Positions 1 through 5,289 of a stretch of 5,289 nucleotides of DNA are shown here, one piece after another. The stretch comes from Myxococcales bacterium. Its GTDB lineage: Bacteria; Myxococcota; Bradymonadia; UBA7976; UBA1532. Positions within the stretch are counted from its first letter, which is position 1. The number at the start of each line of letters is the position of its first letter. Location: positions 1-5,289 of the forward strand of contig JAGQJJ010000337.1 in the NCBI GenBank assembly GCA_020430675.1. Reading direction: 5' to 3'. Made by a program: the position numbers and the translations under genes. The notes below the pieces were generated by a model. That model saw only the letters and a list, made by a program, of their open reading frames with translations, ran no database searches and had not been told where the DNA came from.

Positions 1-1346
1 ACCCCCGCGTCGCGGGTCTCCCAGACGTCGGTGTCGGTCACCGCGATCAGATGCCCCGGCGTGCCATCGGTCGACAGGCAGCGCACATTGGTGCCCACAA
101 ACAGCAGCCCGCCGGCGCGATCGAACTCGGCCTTCTCGCCGTCGCGCACCATCAACCCGTCGGCGGTGGCCAGCCAGATGCGCTCGGGCCGGTGCGGGTC
201 GACCATGACCTGCCGCACCAGGTTCAGCGGCGGCCAGGGGTTGAGGAAGGCGATGCTGAAGTTGACGCCGCCATCGGTCGAGCGCAGCAGGCCCCACGTC
301 GCGCCCACATAGAGGGTCTGCGGCCGCGTGGGGTCGATGTCGATCCAGCGCACATCGCTGCTGACGATGAACGGGTGCTCGATGCGATCGAAGGTCTCGC
401 CGCCGTCCATCGAGACGTGCATGCCGCGCCCGGTCCCCACAAACAGGCGCTTGGGGTTCGTTGGATCGCGGGCGATCTGGTTGATGATGCGCTCGGGCGG
501 CGTGGGCCCGGTCAGCACCAGCGGCCAGGTACCGCCCCCATCGCGCGAGCGCAGCAGACCATCGGCCGTGGCGGCCAGCACATCGTCGGGATCGGCGGGG
601 TTGACGTCGAAGAACCACACCGCGGTCGCCGCCGCGGCGCGCAGGGCCAGCGTCTGTTGCAGATTGATGCCGATGTTCCACCCGCGAATGCGCCGCACCT
701 GCACCGCCAGGCGCGGGGCGCGGGCGCGAATGCCGACGCCCAGATCGCTGCCGCCGCCGTCGCCGCCGCCGCCGAAGTCCTCGTCGTCGCCGATCAGGCT
801 GTCATCGTAGAGCCGCCGCGCTTCGCTGCTCGACGACGAGCGCTTCGTCGACTCAAGGCCGGTGAGCGCGCCGACCAGCGGGTCGCCAGGCGACAGATCC
901 TGCCCGGTGGCGCGGGTGCCTTCGAGACCGCCGCCGGGCGATTGGTCGAACGGGTCGCTCAGCTTGCTCGGCAGGATGAAGCCGGCGATCGCGCCATACG
1001 AGCTGCCCGACGGCTGACTCCAGCCCGAGGTGATGCGGCTCATCTCGCCCTGCGCGCGCAGCGAGCCATAGAAGCGGCCGCGCTTCGTCTGGGCGGTCGA
1101 CTCGATCCACGTCCGCCCGCCGTCGCGGCTGACGTGCACGCGGCCGTACTCGCTGCCAACGTAAATGACGTTCGGATCTGACGGCGCCTGGGCGATGGCG
1201 GTCAGGCGGGGTTCGAAACGCAGCCCGCGGCTGAGGTCGGTGGTGGTGCGCGCCGGTGGTTCGCCCTCGGCGCGCGCGCTCGCTCCCACGACGAGCAGGG
1301 CAAACGCAAACAGCAGACGGGGCGAGGCCGACATCGCCGGCAGCAT
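1..1346 (-). CDS. Secreted BNR/Asp-box beta-propeller protein (sialidase/Ycf48/sortilin-like fold), C-terminus beyond the window
   Basis: The minus strand reads open from the ATG at 1346 to the left edge, giving 448 codons with no stop. Residues 1-26 look like a Sec signal peptide: a hydrophobic core at about 11-22 and an A-R-A cleavage site before E27. Four Asp-box (BNR) motifs are visible: SRDGGRTW (73-80), SRDGGGTW (267-274), SMDGGETF (312-319) and STDGGVNF (356-363). A fifth begins at 444 (TRDAG) and is cut by the edge. Blade-start phrases such as DPxxPxxLYVG precede them. These motifs mark beta-propeller blades in sialidases, sortilin/VPS10 proteins and Ycf48-like proteins. No sialidase catalytic set is recognisable, so a binding or assembly role is more likely than an enzyme; this is inference. 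Between blades 1 and 2 lies an insertion of about 150 residues with a Ser run (170-174) and an acidic/Gly-rich stretch (187-201). No clear Shine-Dalgarno precedes 1346; ATG 1334 and TTG 1352 are alternative starts in the same frame. Confidence 0.88.
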   Translation of the reverse strand, partial: MLPAMSASPRLLFAFALLVVGASARAEGEPPARTTTDLSRGLRFEPRLTAIAQAPSDPNVIYVGSEYGRVHVSRDGGRTWIESTAQTKRGRFYGSLRAQGEMSRITSGWSQPSGSSYGAIAGFILPSKLSDPFDQSPGGGLEGTRATGQDLSPGDPLVGALTGLESTKRSSSSSEARRLYDDSLIGDDEDFGGGGDGGGSDLGVGIRARAPRLAVQVRRIRGWNIGINLQQTLALRAAAATAVWFFDVNPADPDDVLAATADGLLRSRDGGGTWPLVLTGPTPPERIINQIARDPTNPKRLFVGTGRGMHVSMDGGETFDRIEHPFIVSSDVRWIDIDPTRPQTLYVGATWGLLRSTDGGVNFSIAFLNPWPPLNLVRQVMVDPHRPERIWLATADGLMVRDGEKAEFDRAGGLLFVGTNVRCLSTDGTPGHLIAVTDTDVWETRDAG

Positions 1347-1398
1347 CGCCAAGGCGCGGCGAAGGCGCAACCGGTTCGACGCGCTCGGCGCGCCGCGA

Positions 1399-2055
1399 TC
1401 AGCTCGGGCAATCGGTCTTGCTGAAGTACCAGTCAGTGACCTTGTAGTCAGACTTCATGCGCGCATCGGCGGCGGCCAGGGTCGCGGGCGGCGGCACGAT
1501 GCACATATCGCCGGGCTGCCAGCCCTCGGGCGTGGCCAGGCCCTTGGCGCTGTTGAGCTGCAGCGCCTGCACCAGCCGCTTGACCTCGCCGATCACCCGG
1601 CCGGTGGTCAGCGGGTAGTAGATCATCGCCCGCACGTTCTGCTCGGGGTCGATGACAAACACGGTGCGCACGGTCGCGGTGGCGCTCGCGCCGGGGTGCA
1701 GCATGCCGTAGGCCTTGGCCACGCTCATGCTCAGGTCGGCGATGACCGGAAAGGTCACCTTGACGTCGAAGTGGTGCTCGATGCTGCGCATCCAGGCGAT
1801 ATGCGAGTAGATGCTGTCGATCGAGAGGCCGATGAGCTGGGTGTTCATCGCCTCGAAGGCGGCCGACTCGCGGGCGAAGCCGACAAACTCGGTGGTGCAG
1901 ACCGGGGTGAAGTCGGCGGGGTGGCTGAACAGCACGACCCACTTGCCCTTGTAGTCGGACAGGCTGATCTCGCCGTGGGTCGAAGGCGCGGTGAACTGCG
2001 GGGCCGGCTCATTGAGGCGCGGCAGGCCGCCGATGCTGGGGGTGGTCTCGCTCAT
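1399..2055 (-). CDS. Peroxiredoxin, Prx6 / archaeal AhpC-TSA type
   Basis: The product is a 218-residue thiol peroxidase that should reduce H2O2, organic hydroperoxides or peroxynitrite in the cytoplasm; there is no signal peptide. The active-site segment HPADFTPVCTTEF gives P46, T50 and the peroxidatic C53, and R130 (TVRTVFVID) completes the usual Prx catalytic set. The long C-terminal part, with a YYPLTTGR segment at 146-153, VPPPA at 187-191 and DWYF at 208-211, is the dimerisation and tail domain of the Prx6 subfamily, and about 215-220 residues is the normal length. Two further cysteines occur, C185 and C216. C216, near the tail, is placed like the resolving cysteine of thermophilic archaeal members; C185 replaces a residue that is usually not Cys in VPPP-type sequences. 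ATG 2055 is chosen because GAGGAG lies just upstream; an in-frame ATG at 2085 has no such site. The start codon of the propeller gene follows 52 bp after the stop, so co-transcription is possible. Confidence 0.96.
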   Translation of the reverse strand: MSETTPSIGGLPRLNEPAPQFTAPSTHGEISLSDYKGKWVVLFSHPADFTPVCTTEFVGFARESAAFEAMNTQLIGLSIDSIYSHIAWMRSIEHHFDVKVTFPVIADLSMSVAKAYGMLHPGASATATVRTVFVIDPEQNVRAMIYYPLTTGRVIGEVKRLVQALQLNSAKGLATPEGWQPGDMCIVPPPATLAAADARMKSDYKVTDWYFSKTDCPS

Positions 2056-2058
2056 GAT

Positions 2059-2064
2059 CTCCTC
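2059..2064 (-). promoter_or_regulatory. Ribosome binding site of the peroxiredoxin gene
   Basis: The minus strand reads GAGGAG followed by ATC and the ATG at 2055. The GAGG core is 5 nt from the start codon. This fixes the start at 2055 rather than at the in-frame ATG at 2085, which is preceded by C/G-rich sequence without a Shine-Dalgarno. Confidence 0.8.
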
Positions 2065-2114
2065 TTTCGTCAGGGCGACGGGCATGACGCCCGGCGGGGC
2101 CGTCCGGTTTCCGG

Positions 2115-2144
2115 TTGAGCCCGCGGGCACGGATCGGGATTAAT
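2115..2144 (+). promoter_or_regulatory. Possible lipoprotein promoter (TTGAGC - 18 bp - ATTAAT), predicting a leaderless mRNA
   Basis: TTGAGC (2115-2120, 4 of 6 to TTGACA) and ATTAAT (2139-2144, 4 of 6 to TATAAT) are separated by 18 bp. The -10 ends 6 bp before the ATG at 2151, so transcription would begin at or next to the A of the start codon. The bases before the ATG contain no good Shine-Dalgarno, which agrees with leaderless translation. The spacer carries the perfect palindrome GCCCGCGGGC (2119-2128, overlapping the end of the -35), a position where a repressor could act. The reading is inferred from sequence only. Confidence 0.35.
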
Positions 2145-2168
2145 GCAGCCATGACGCTCCGACCGCAA
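2139..2168 (-). promoter_or_regulatory. Possible peroxiredoxin promoter (TTGCGG - 18 bp - ATTAAT)
   Basis: On the minus strand TTGCGG (2163-2168) is followed after 18 bp by ATTAAT (2139-2144). The -35 matches TTGACA at only 3 of 6 positions and the -10 matches TATAAT at 4 of 6. It would place the transcript start near 2132, giving a leader of about 77 nt. The -35 would lie inside the signal-peptide codons of the divergent lipoprotein gene. The ATTAAT is the only AT-rich hexamer in this intergenic region, which is the main reason for the call. Confidence 0.3.
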
Positions 2169-4343
2169 CCGCTCCTGTTCCTCGCCGTCGGCGCCCTGGC
2201 GCTCGGCGGCTGCTCCGAGGCCGCCGACACCCCCGGCAGCACCGAGTGCACCGGCGATCCCGACTGCCCCATCGGCGAGCTGTGCCGCAGCGGCCGCTGC
2301 CTGCGCGCGCCGTGCGGCGACGCCGGGCTCTGCGCGGCCGGCGAGCAATGTCTCAATGGCGCCTGCGTGCTCGTCGGCGCCGGCTGCCGCGACGACAATG
2401 ACTGCCCCGGCGGCCACTGCACCGACGGCGAGTGCTTCGCCAACGAGTGCAACGACGGCCAGACGCGGCCCTGCGACACCGAGTGCGGCCAGGGCGAGCA
2501 GCGGTGCAGCGGCGGCGTGTGGCGCCCGTGCAGCGCGCCCGCCGCGCGCACCGAGATCTGCGGAGACGGGCGCGACAACGACTGCAATGGCACCATCGAT
2601 GACGGCTGCGGGGGCTGCACCGACGGCGACGAGCGCGAATGCCGGACGGAGTGCGGCACCGGCACCGAGGTCTGCGCCGGCGGCACCTGGCGCGGCTGCA
2701 CCGGCGAGCGCCCGCATCTGGAGCGGTGCGGCGACGGCATCGACGACGACTGCGATCAGACCATCGACGAGGGCTGCGACGGCTGCGCCGAGGGCGACAC
2801 GCGGGACTGCCAGACCGAGTGCGGCATGGGCCAGGAGCATTGCGAAGGCGCGACCTGGCGCGGCTGCGACGCGCCCGCGCCGGTCGACGAGGTCTGCGAC
2901 GGGCGCGACAACGATTGCGACGGCGCCACCGACGAAGAGATCGTGCGCGACTGCCGCAACGCTTGCGGGCGCGGCATCGAGACCTGCGCCGACGGGGCCT
3001 GGGCCAATTGCACCGCGCCCGACAACTGCGCCTGCGCCGACGGGGCCGACGACGACACCCAGATCTGCGGCGATTGTGGTTTTCGCACGCGCAGTTGCAG
3101 CGGCGGCATGTGGGGCGCCTGGGGCGATTGCGCCGAGCCCGAGCGCCAATGCGATCCGGGCGCGGTCGACAGCGGCATGTGCGGCAATTGCGGTTCGCGG
3201 CGCCGCCGCTGCGGCAGCGAATGTCGCTGGGGCGACTGGTCGGCCTGCGCCGGCGAAGGCACCTGCGCGCCGGGCGATCAGGAGCAGGAGACCTGCGGCG
3301 ACACCTGCGGCGAGCGCAGTCGGCAATGCGACATGGCCTGCCAATGGGCCGACTGGAGCGCCTGCGGCGGCGCGGGCGGCATCGGCTGCACCCCGGGCGA
3401 CGTCGAAGAGCAGGCCTGCGGCAACTGCGGCACGCGGCGGCGGCGCTGCGGCGATGACTGCGCGTGGCAGGACTACGGCGCCTGCGAGGGCGAGGGCGTC
3501 TGCGCGCCCGGCGACGAAGACGCGCGCGCCTGCGGCAACTGCTCGGCCCAGGTCCGCACCTGCAATGACCAGTGCCAATGGGGCGGCTTCGGCGAATGCG
3601 GCGGCGGCGGGCAATGCCAACCCGGCGACGTCGACGAGCAGGCCTGCGGCAATTGCGGCACGCGGCGGCGCGAATGCGGCGACGACTGCATCTGGGCGGC
3701 CTTCGGCAGCTGCCAGGGCCAGGGCACCTGCGCGCCCGGCGACGTCGACGAGCAGGGCTGCGGCAGCGATGTGGGCGAGTGCGCGCAGGGCGTGGCCACG
3801 CGCACCTGCGACGGCCAATGCCGCTGGAGCGCGCTCGGCGCCTGCCGCGGCGCGGTCGGCCCCGAGGACGAGGTGTGCGGCAACCGGCTCGACGAGGACT
3901 GCGACGGCGACCTGCTCGACAACCCCGACGGCTTCGAGCCCAACGACTCGTGCGGTAGCTGCTACATGCTCAATATGGGTGAGGCCGATCCCAACATCTT
4001 CCTCGAAGCCACCATCGACTCGTACGACGACGTCGACTTCTACTGCTTCCTCGGCGACGACGGCTTCAACGCGCCCGGCTTTGGCGAAGACATCGTGCTG
4101 CGGCTCTCGCAGATCCCGGCGGGCAACGATTACGACCTGTTCCTGTACCGCAACGCCGCCGATTGCCGCGCCGGCAACTCACTGGCCGAGAGCCGCGCCG
4201 GCGGCAACGCGGATGACATGATCGAGTGGGGCGAACAGCTCAACTTCGATGACACCTCGACCTATATCATCGAGGTGCGGCCCTTCAACGGGGGCCAGAA
4301 CTGCTACCGGGAGTACCGGCTCGACGTCAACGGCCTGAACTGA
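2151..4343 (+). CDS. Cys-rich repeat lipoprotein: MopE-type metal-binding motifs, CG-W-PGD repeats, C-terminal PPC-like domain
   Basis: The product is a 730-residue predicted surface lipoprotein of unknown function. Residues 1-20 are a lipoprotein signal peptide ending in LALGG, with lipidated C21 followed by S22, so outer-membrane sorting is expected if the Asp+2 rule holds here. Domains in order: three small C-rich modules of the CxxxxDCxxGxxCxxGxC kind (about 33-95); three 56-residue units (100-267), each ending in a CGDGxDNDCxGxxDE motif like Pfam's MopE-type putative metal-binding family; a half unit (268-305); seven units of about 38 residues with CGxCGxRxRxC, CxWxxW and CxPGD (306-575); one more MopE-type motif (576-587); and a PPC-like beta-sandwich (about 594-730) opening with FEPNDS and containing DVDFYCF and DYDLFLYRN. 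I count about 89 Cys, which implies heavy disulfide bonding. The MopE loops resemble DxDxDG calcium loops, so a Ca-stabilised rod holding the terminal domain off the membrane is plausible (inference). ATG 2151 is chosen because it gives a compact signal peptide; an in-frame TTG at 2115 would add 12 residues. Confidence 0.93.
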   Translation: MTLRPQPLLFLAVGALALGGCSEAADTPGSTECTGDPDCPIGELCRSGRCLRAPCGDAGLCAAGEQCLNGACVLVGAGCRDDNDCPGGHCTDGECFANECNDGQTRPCDTECGQGEQRCSGGVWRPCSAPAARTEICGDGRDNDCNGTIDDGCGGCTDGDERECRTECGTGTEVCAGGTWRGCTGERPHLERCGDGIDDDCDQTIDEGCDGCAEGDTRDCQTECGMGQEHCEGATWRGCDAPAPVDEVCDGRDNDCDGATDEEIVRDCRNACGRGIETCADGAWANCTAPDNCACADGADDDTQICGDCGFRTRSCSGGMWGAWGDCAEPERQCDPGAVDSGMCGNCGSRRRRCGSECRWGDWSACAGEGTCAPGDQEQETCGDTCGERSRQCDMACQWADWSACGGAGGIGCTPGDVEEQACGNCGTRRRRCGDDCAWQDYGACEGEGVCAPGDEDARACGNCSAQVRTCNDQCQWGGFGECGGGGQCQPGDVDEQACGNCGTRRRECGDDCIWAAFGSCQGQGTCAPGDVDEQGCGSDVGECAQGVATRTCDGQCRWSALGACRGAVGPEDEVCGNRLDEDCDGDLLDNPDGFEPNDSCGSCYMLNMGEADPNIFLEATIDSYDDVDFYCFLGDDGFNAPGFGEDIVLRLSQIPAGNDYDLFLYRNAADCRAGNSLAESRAGGNADDMIEWGEQLNFDDTSTYIIEVRPFNGGQNCYREYRLDVNGLN
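2448..2951 (+). repeat. Three tandem 56-residue (168-bp) units with MopE-type motif
   Basis: Units cover residues 100-155, 156-211 and 212-267 of the lipoprotein, with the same cysteine of the MopE motif at 137, 193 and 249, an exact period of 56. Each unit contains TECGxGxExC, then GxxWRxC, then CxGxDxDCxxxxDE. Units 1 and 2 end in a Cys (153, 209) that unit 3 lacks, where DEEI replaces DEGC. A further half unit without the MopE motif follows at 268-305. The coding sequence is diverged between units, so this is an old protein-level repeat and not a recent DNA duplication. Confidence 0.9.
3066..3875 (+). repeat. Seven tandem ~38-residue Cys/Trp repeats (CGxCGxRxRxC...CxWxxW...CxPGD)
   Basis: Units start at residues 306, 344, 382, 423, 461, 499 and 537 and are 38, 38, 41, 38, 38, 38 and 39 residues long. 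The typical unit has six cysteines at positions 1, 4, 11, 15, 23 and 29. Unit 1 lacks the fourth Cys and unit 7 is degenerate, without the PGD tail. The W-x2-W-x2-C and CG-x-R-x-R-x-C elements recall thrombospondin type 1 repeats, but the spacing between cysteines differs, so I do not assign that family. Units 4 and 6 are nearly identical at DNA level in their first 50 bases, pointing to a more recent duplication. Confidence 0.9.
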
Positions 4344-4344
4344 C

Positions 4345-4366
4345 GCCGCGCCAGCAGCGGCGCGGC
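4345..4366 (+). terminator. GC-rich hairpin directly after the lipoprotein stop codon, terminator-like but without a T-tract
   Basis: GCCGCGCC (4345-4352) pairs perfectly with GGCGCGGC (4359-4366) around the loop AGCAGC, beginning one base after the TGA stop. The position suits a transcription end for the Cys-rich lipoprotein gene. No T-run follows, so it may act as a pause, an RNA-stabilising end or a Rho-assisted site and not as a classical intrinsic terminator. Confidence 0.45.
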
Positions 4367-4375
4367 CCGCGGGCC
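4364..4375. promoter_or_regulatory. 12-bp perfect palindrome GGCCCGCGGGCC, possible operator
   Basis: The palindrome lies 4 bp upstream of a TTGACA -35 element and overlaps the last bases of the preceding hairpin. Its 10-bp core GCCCGCGGGC also occurs at 2119-2128, within the other putative lipoprotein promoter. In DNA this GC-rich such palindromes arise by chance fairly often, so the operator role is only a suggestion. Confidence 0.25.
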
Positions 4376-4379
4376 GCCA

Positions 4380-4409
4380 TTGACAGCGACCGCCCGGTCA
4401 TGCTATCGC
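4380..4409 (+). promoter_or_regulatory. Sigma70-like promoter of the second lipoprotein gene
   Basis: A perfect TTGACA (4380-4385) is followed after 18 bp by TATCGC (4404-4409). An extended -10 TG lies at 4401-4402, so the stretch reads TGCTATCGC. Transcription would start near 4416, giving a leader of about 31 nt that contains the Shine-Dalgarno. Its position between a hairpin and the next gene suggests that this gene has its own promoter. Of the three promoter candidates here it is the best supported. Confidence 0.6.
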
Positions 4410-4436
4410 GCAGGCGCCATCTCGTCCCGCGCGCTC

Positions 4437-4441
4437 GGAGG
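4437..4441 (+). promoter_or_regulatory. Ribosome binding site GGAGG of the second lipoprotein gene
   Basis: A canonical GGAGG sits 5 nt upstream of the ATG at 4447 and settles the start codon. Confidence 0.85.
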
Positions 4442-4446
4442 TTGTC

Positions 4447-5289
4447 ATGCGTCGATTGCTGCTGCCGCTCGGCTGCGCCGCCCTCTTCACCGCCTGTGCC
4501 GCGGAAGAAGAGGCCGCCCCGGGGGCGGCGTCGGTCATCACCGACGTCAGCGCGTCGAGCGTGGTGATCGGCGAGACGCTGGAGTTCTTCGGCGAGGGCT
4601 TCGTGCCCGAAGATCGCCTCACCGACCCCGACGCCGAGCTGCAAGTGCACCTGCGCGGCACCTTCGCCGCCCGAGACGGCGAGCGCGTGCCGGTCGATCT
4701 GCACCTGCCGGCCGCCTTCAACGCCATCGACGCGCGCCACCAGATCCTCACCGTGCGCCGCTTCGGCCCCTACGCCAACCCGTTCACCGGCGACGCCCGG
4801 CTCGGCCGCTTTGAGGGCAAGGCCAGCGTGGTGCGCGAGACCGACGAGGGCCTCGTCAGCGAGGGCAAGGCCACCTCGATGACGCTCGATGTGGAGCCCT
4901 CGATCCTGATCGAATCGTTCGAGCCCATCGAAGCCGAGTGCGGCGCGCCGGCGGTGCGCGCGCTGGCCGGCATGCCCTACCACATGCGGGTGCGGGTCGC
5001 CGGCCTCAAGGCGGTCTCGTTCAAATACGAGCTGAGCGGGGTCAACGCCAACGACGGCGTCACGACCGTCGTGCACGGGCCCTACGGCAGCCCGACCGAC
5101 TTCGACGAGCTGGGCATCGACGAAGCGGTGCTGTTCAACCCGGTGCCCGAAGACATGCAGTCGTACATCTCGGCGGTGCGGGTCATCGCGCGCGACGCCA
5201 ACGGCGCCACCGTCGAGACCGCGCTGCCGGTGCCGGTGCACCGCCCGATCGAGGTGCGCTACGGCGGCGAGTACGCGCTCGCCGAGCTG
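4447..5289 (+). CDS. Predicted lipoprotein with IPT/TIG-like domain, C-terminus beyond the window
   Basis: The frame is open from ATG 4447 through the right edge (281 codons) and has a GGAGG ribosome site. Residues 1-16 form a short lipoprotein-type signal peptide (RR at 2-3, then a hydrophobic stretch) ending in LFTA before C17. Phe at -3 is a slightly unusual lipobox residue. An acidic/Ala linker (about 18-28) leads into SVITDVSASSVVIGETLEFF and GEGF (29-52), which matches the opening strands of IPT/TIG immunoglobulin-like domains. Residues about 60-150 continue as beta-rich sequence. A second all-beta region, with PSILIESFEPIEAEC at 151-165 and strands at about 178-200, runs towards the edge. 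No catalytic motif is visible. An adhesive, structural or surface-binding role fits the fold but is inference. The neighbouring gene is another lipoprotein on the same strand, but the hairpin and promoter between them argue for separate transcription. Confidence 0.88.
   Translation, partial: MRRLLLPLGCAALFTACAAEEEAAPGAASVITDVSASSVVIGETLEFFGEGFVPEDRLTDPDAELQVHLRGTFAARDGERVPVDLHLPAAFNAIDARHQILTVRRFGPYANPFTGDARLGRFEGKASVVRETDEGLVSEGKATSMTLDVEPSILIESFEPIEAECGAPAVRALAGMPYHMRVRVAGLKAVSFKYELSGVNANDGVTTVVHGPYGSPTDFDELGIDEAVLFNPVPEDMQSYISAVRVIARDANGATVETALPVPVHRPIEVRYGGEYALAEL

Noticed and set aside
51..1181. Long plus-strand open frame (376 codons) opposite the propeller gene
   Set aside because: It lies antisense to a gene with signal peptide and four Asp boxes. 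Its translation is Ala/Arg/Gly/Asp-biased without motifs, as expected in stop-poor GC-rich DNA.
1..1346. Catalytic sialidase
   Set aside because: Asp boxes are present, but no sialidase active-site Arg triad or FRIP-type motif can be identified in the visible part.
2104..2114. Inverted repeat CCGG-TTT-CCGG as an operator in the divergent region
   Set aside because: Four-base arms are too short to separate from chance in such GC-rich DNA, and no known regulator site is recognised.
1165..2118. Plus-strand open frame of 317 codons opposite the peroxiredoxin
   Set aside because: It is the shadow of a clearly recognisable Prx6 gene; the low-complexity His/Gly/Ala-rich product has no family motif.
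2070..3818. Minus-strand open frame of 582 codons opposite the Cys-rich lipoprotein
   Set aside because: It is Ala/Val/Gly-rich and mirrors the repeat structure. The sense strand has a signal peptide, conserved motifs and repeats with conserved cysteines, so this is an antisense artefact.
3066..3875. Thrombospondin type 1 repeats
   Set aside because: WxxW and CGxRxRxC elements are similar, but cysteine order and spacing do not fit TSP1 without rearrangement, so the name was not assigned.
2448..3875. CRISPR-like or DNA-level tandem array
   Set aside because: The periodicity is at codon level (168 bp and 114 bp) inside an intact reading frame and is explained by protein repeats; there are no identical short repeats with unique spacers.
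2356..4221. Second plus-strand open frame of 621 codons overlapping the lipoprotein in another frame
   Set aside because: The product is almost only Ala, Arg, Thr, Ser and Pro, the typical alternate-frame reading of TGC/GGC/GAC-rich repeats.
4327..5241. Minus-strand open frame of 304 codons opposite the IPT/TIG lipoprotein
   Set aside because: The sense frame has GGAGG, a lipoprotein signal and IPT/TIG-like strands; the antisense product shows none of this.

Overview
The window is very GC-rich DNA (about two-thirds or more G+C by eye) with tightly packed genes and strong third-position G/C bias. Signal-peptide proteins, a Cys-dense lipoprotein carrying MopE-type CDGxDNDCDG motifs, and a TTGACA...TGCTAT promoter together suggest Myxococcota (former Deltaproteobacteria). 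This is inference from style; no rRNA or marker gene is present to confirm it.

Layout: on the left, two genes read leftwards. A secreted BNR/Asp-box beta-propeller protein (1346 to the left edge, C-terminus outside the window) lies 52 bp downstream of a complete Prx6-type peroxiredoxin gene (1399-2055), and the two may be co-transcribed. A 95-bp divergent intergenic region (2056-2150) separates the peroxiredoxin from a rightward 730-residue lipoprotein gene (2151-4343). That lipoprotein contains about 89 cysteines in two tandem-repeat arrays and ends in a PPC-like beta-sandwich. A 103-bp gap (4344-4446) follows, with a GC-rich hairpin, a 12-bp palindrome and a good sigma70-like promoter. It leads into a second lipoprotein gene with an IPT/TIG-like domain, cut by the right edge.

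How the genes relate: three of the four products carry export signals (one Sec-type, two lipoprotein-type), so the region is mainly a cell-envelope or surface-protein neighbourhood with one cytosolic peroxidase. Nothing shows that the proteins form one pathway. I found no mobile element, CRISPR array, RNA gene, defence system or biosynthetic cluster. The most interesting parts are the two-tier repeat architecture of the Cys-rich lipoprotein and the compact divergent promoter region, where one self-complementary ATTAAT could serve both directions. I do not see a convincing undescribed system. No gene-free stretch exceeds 300 bases.
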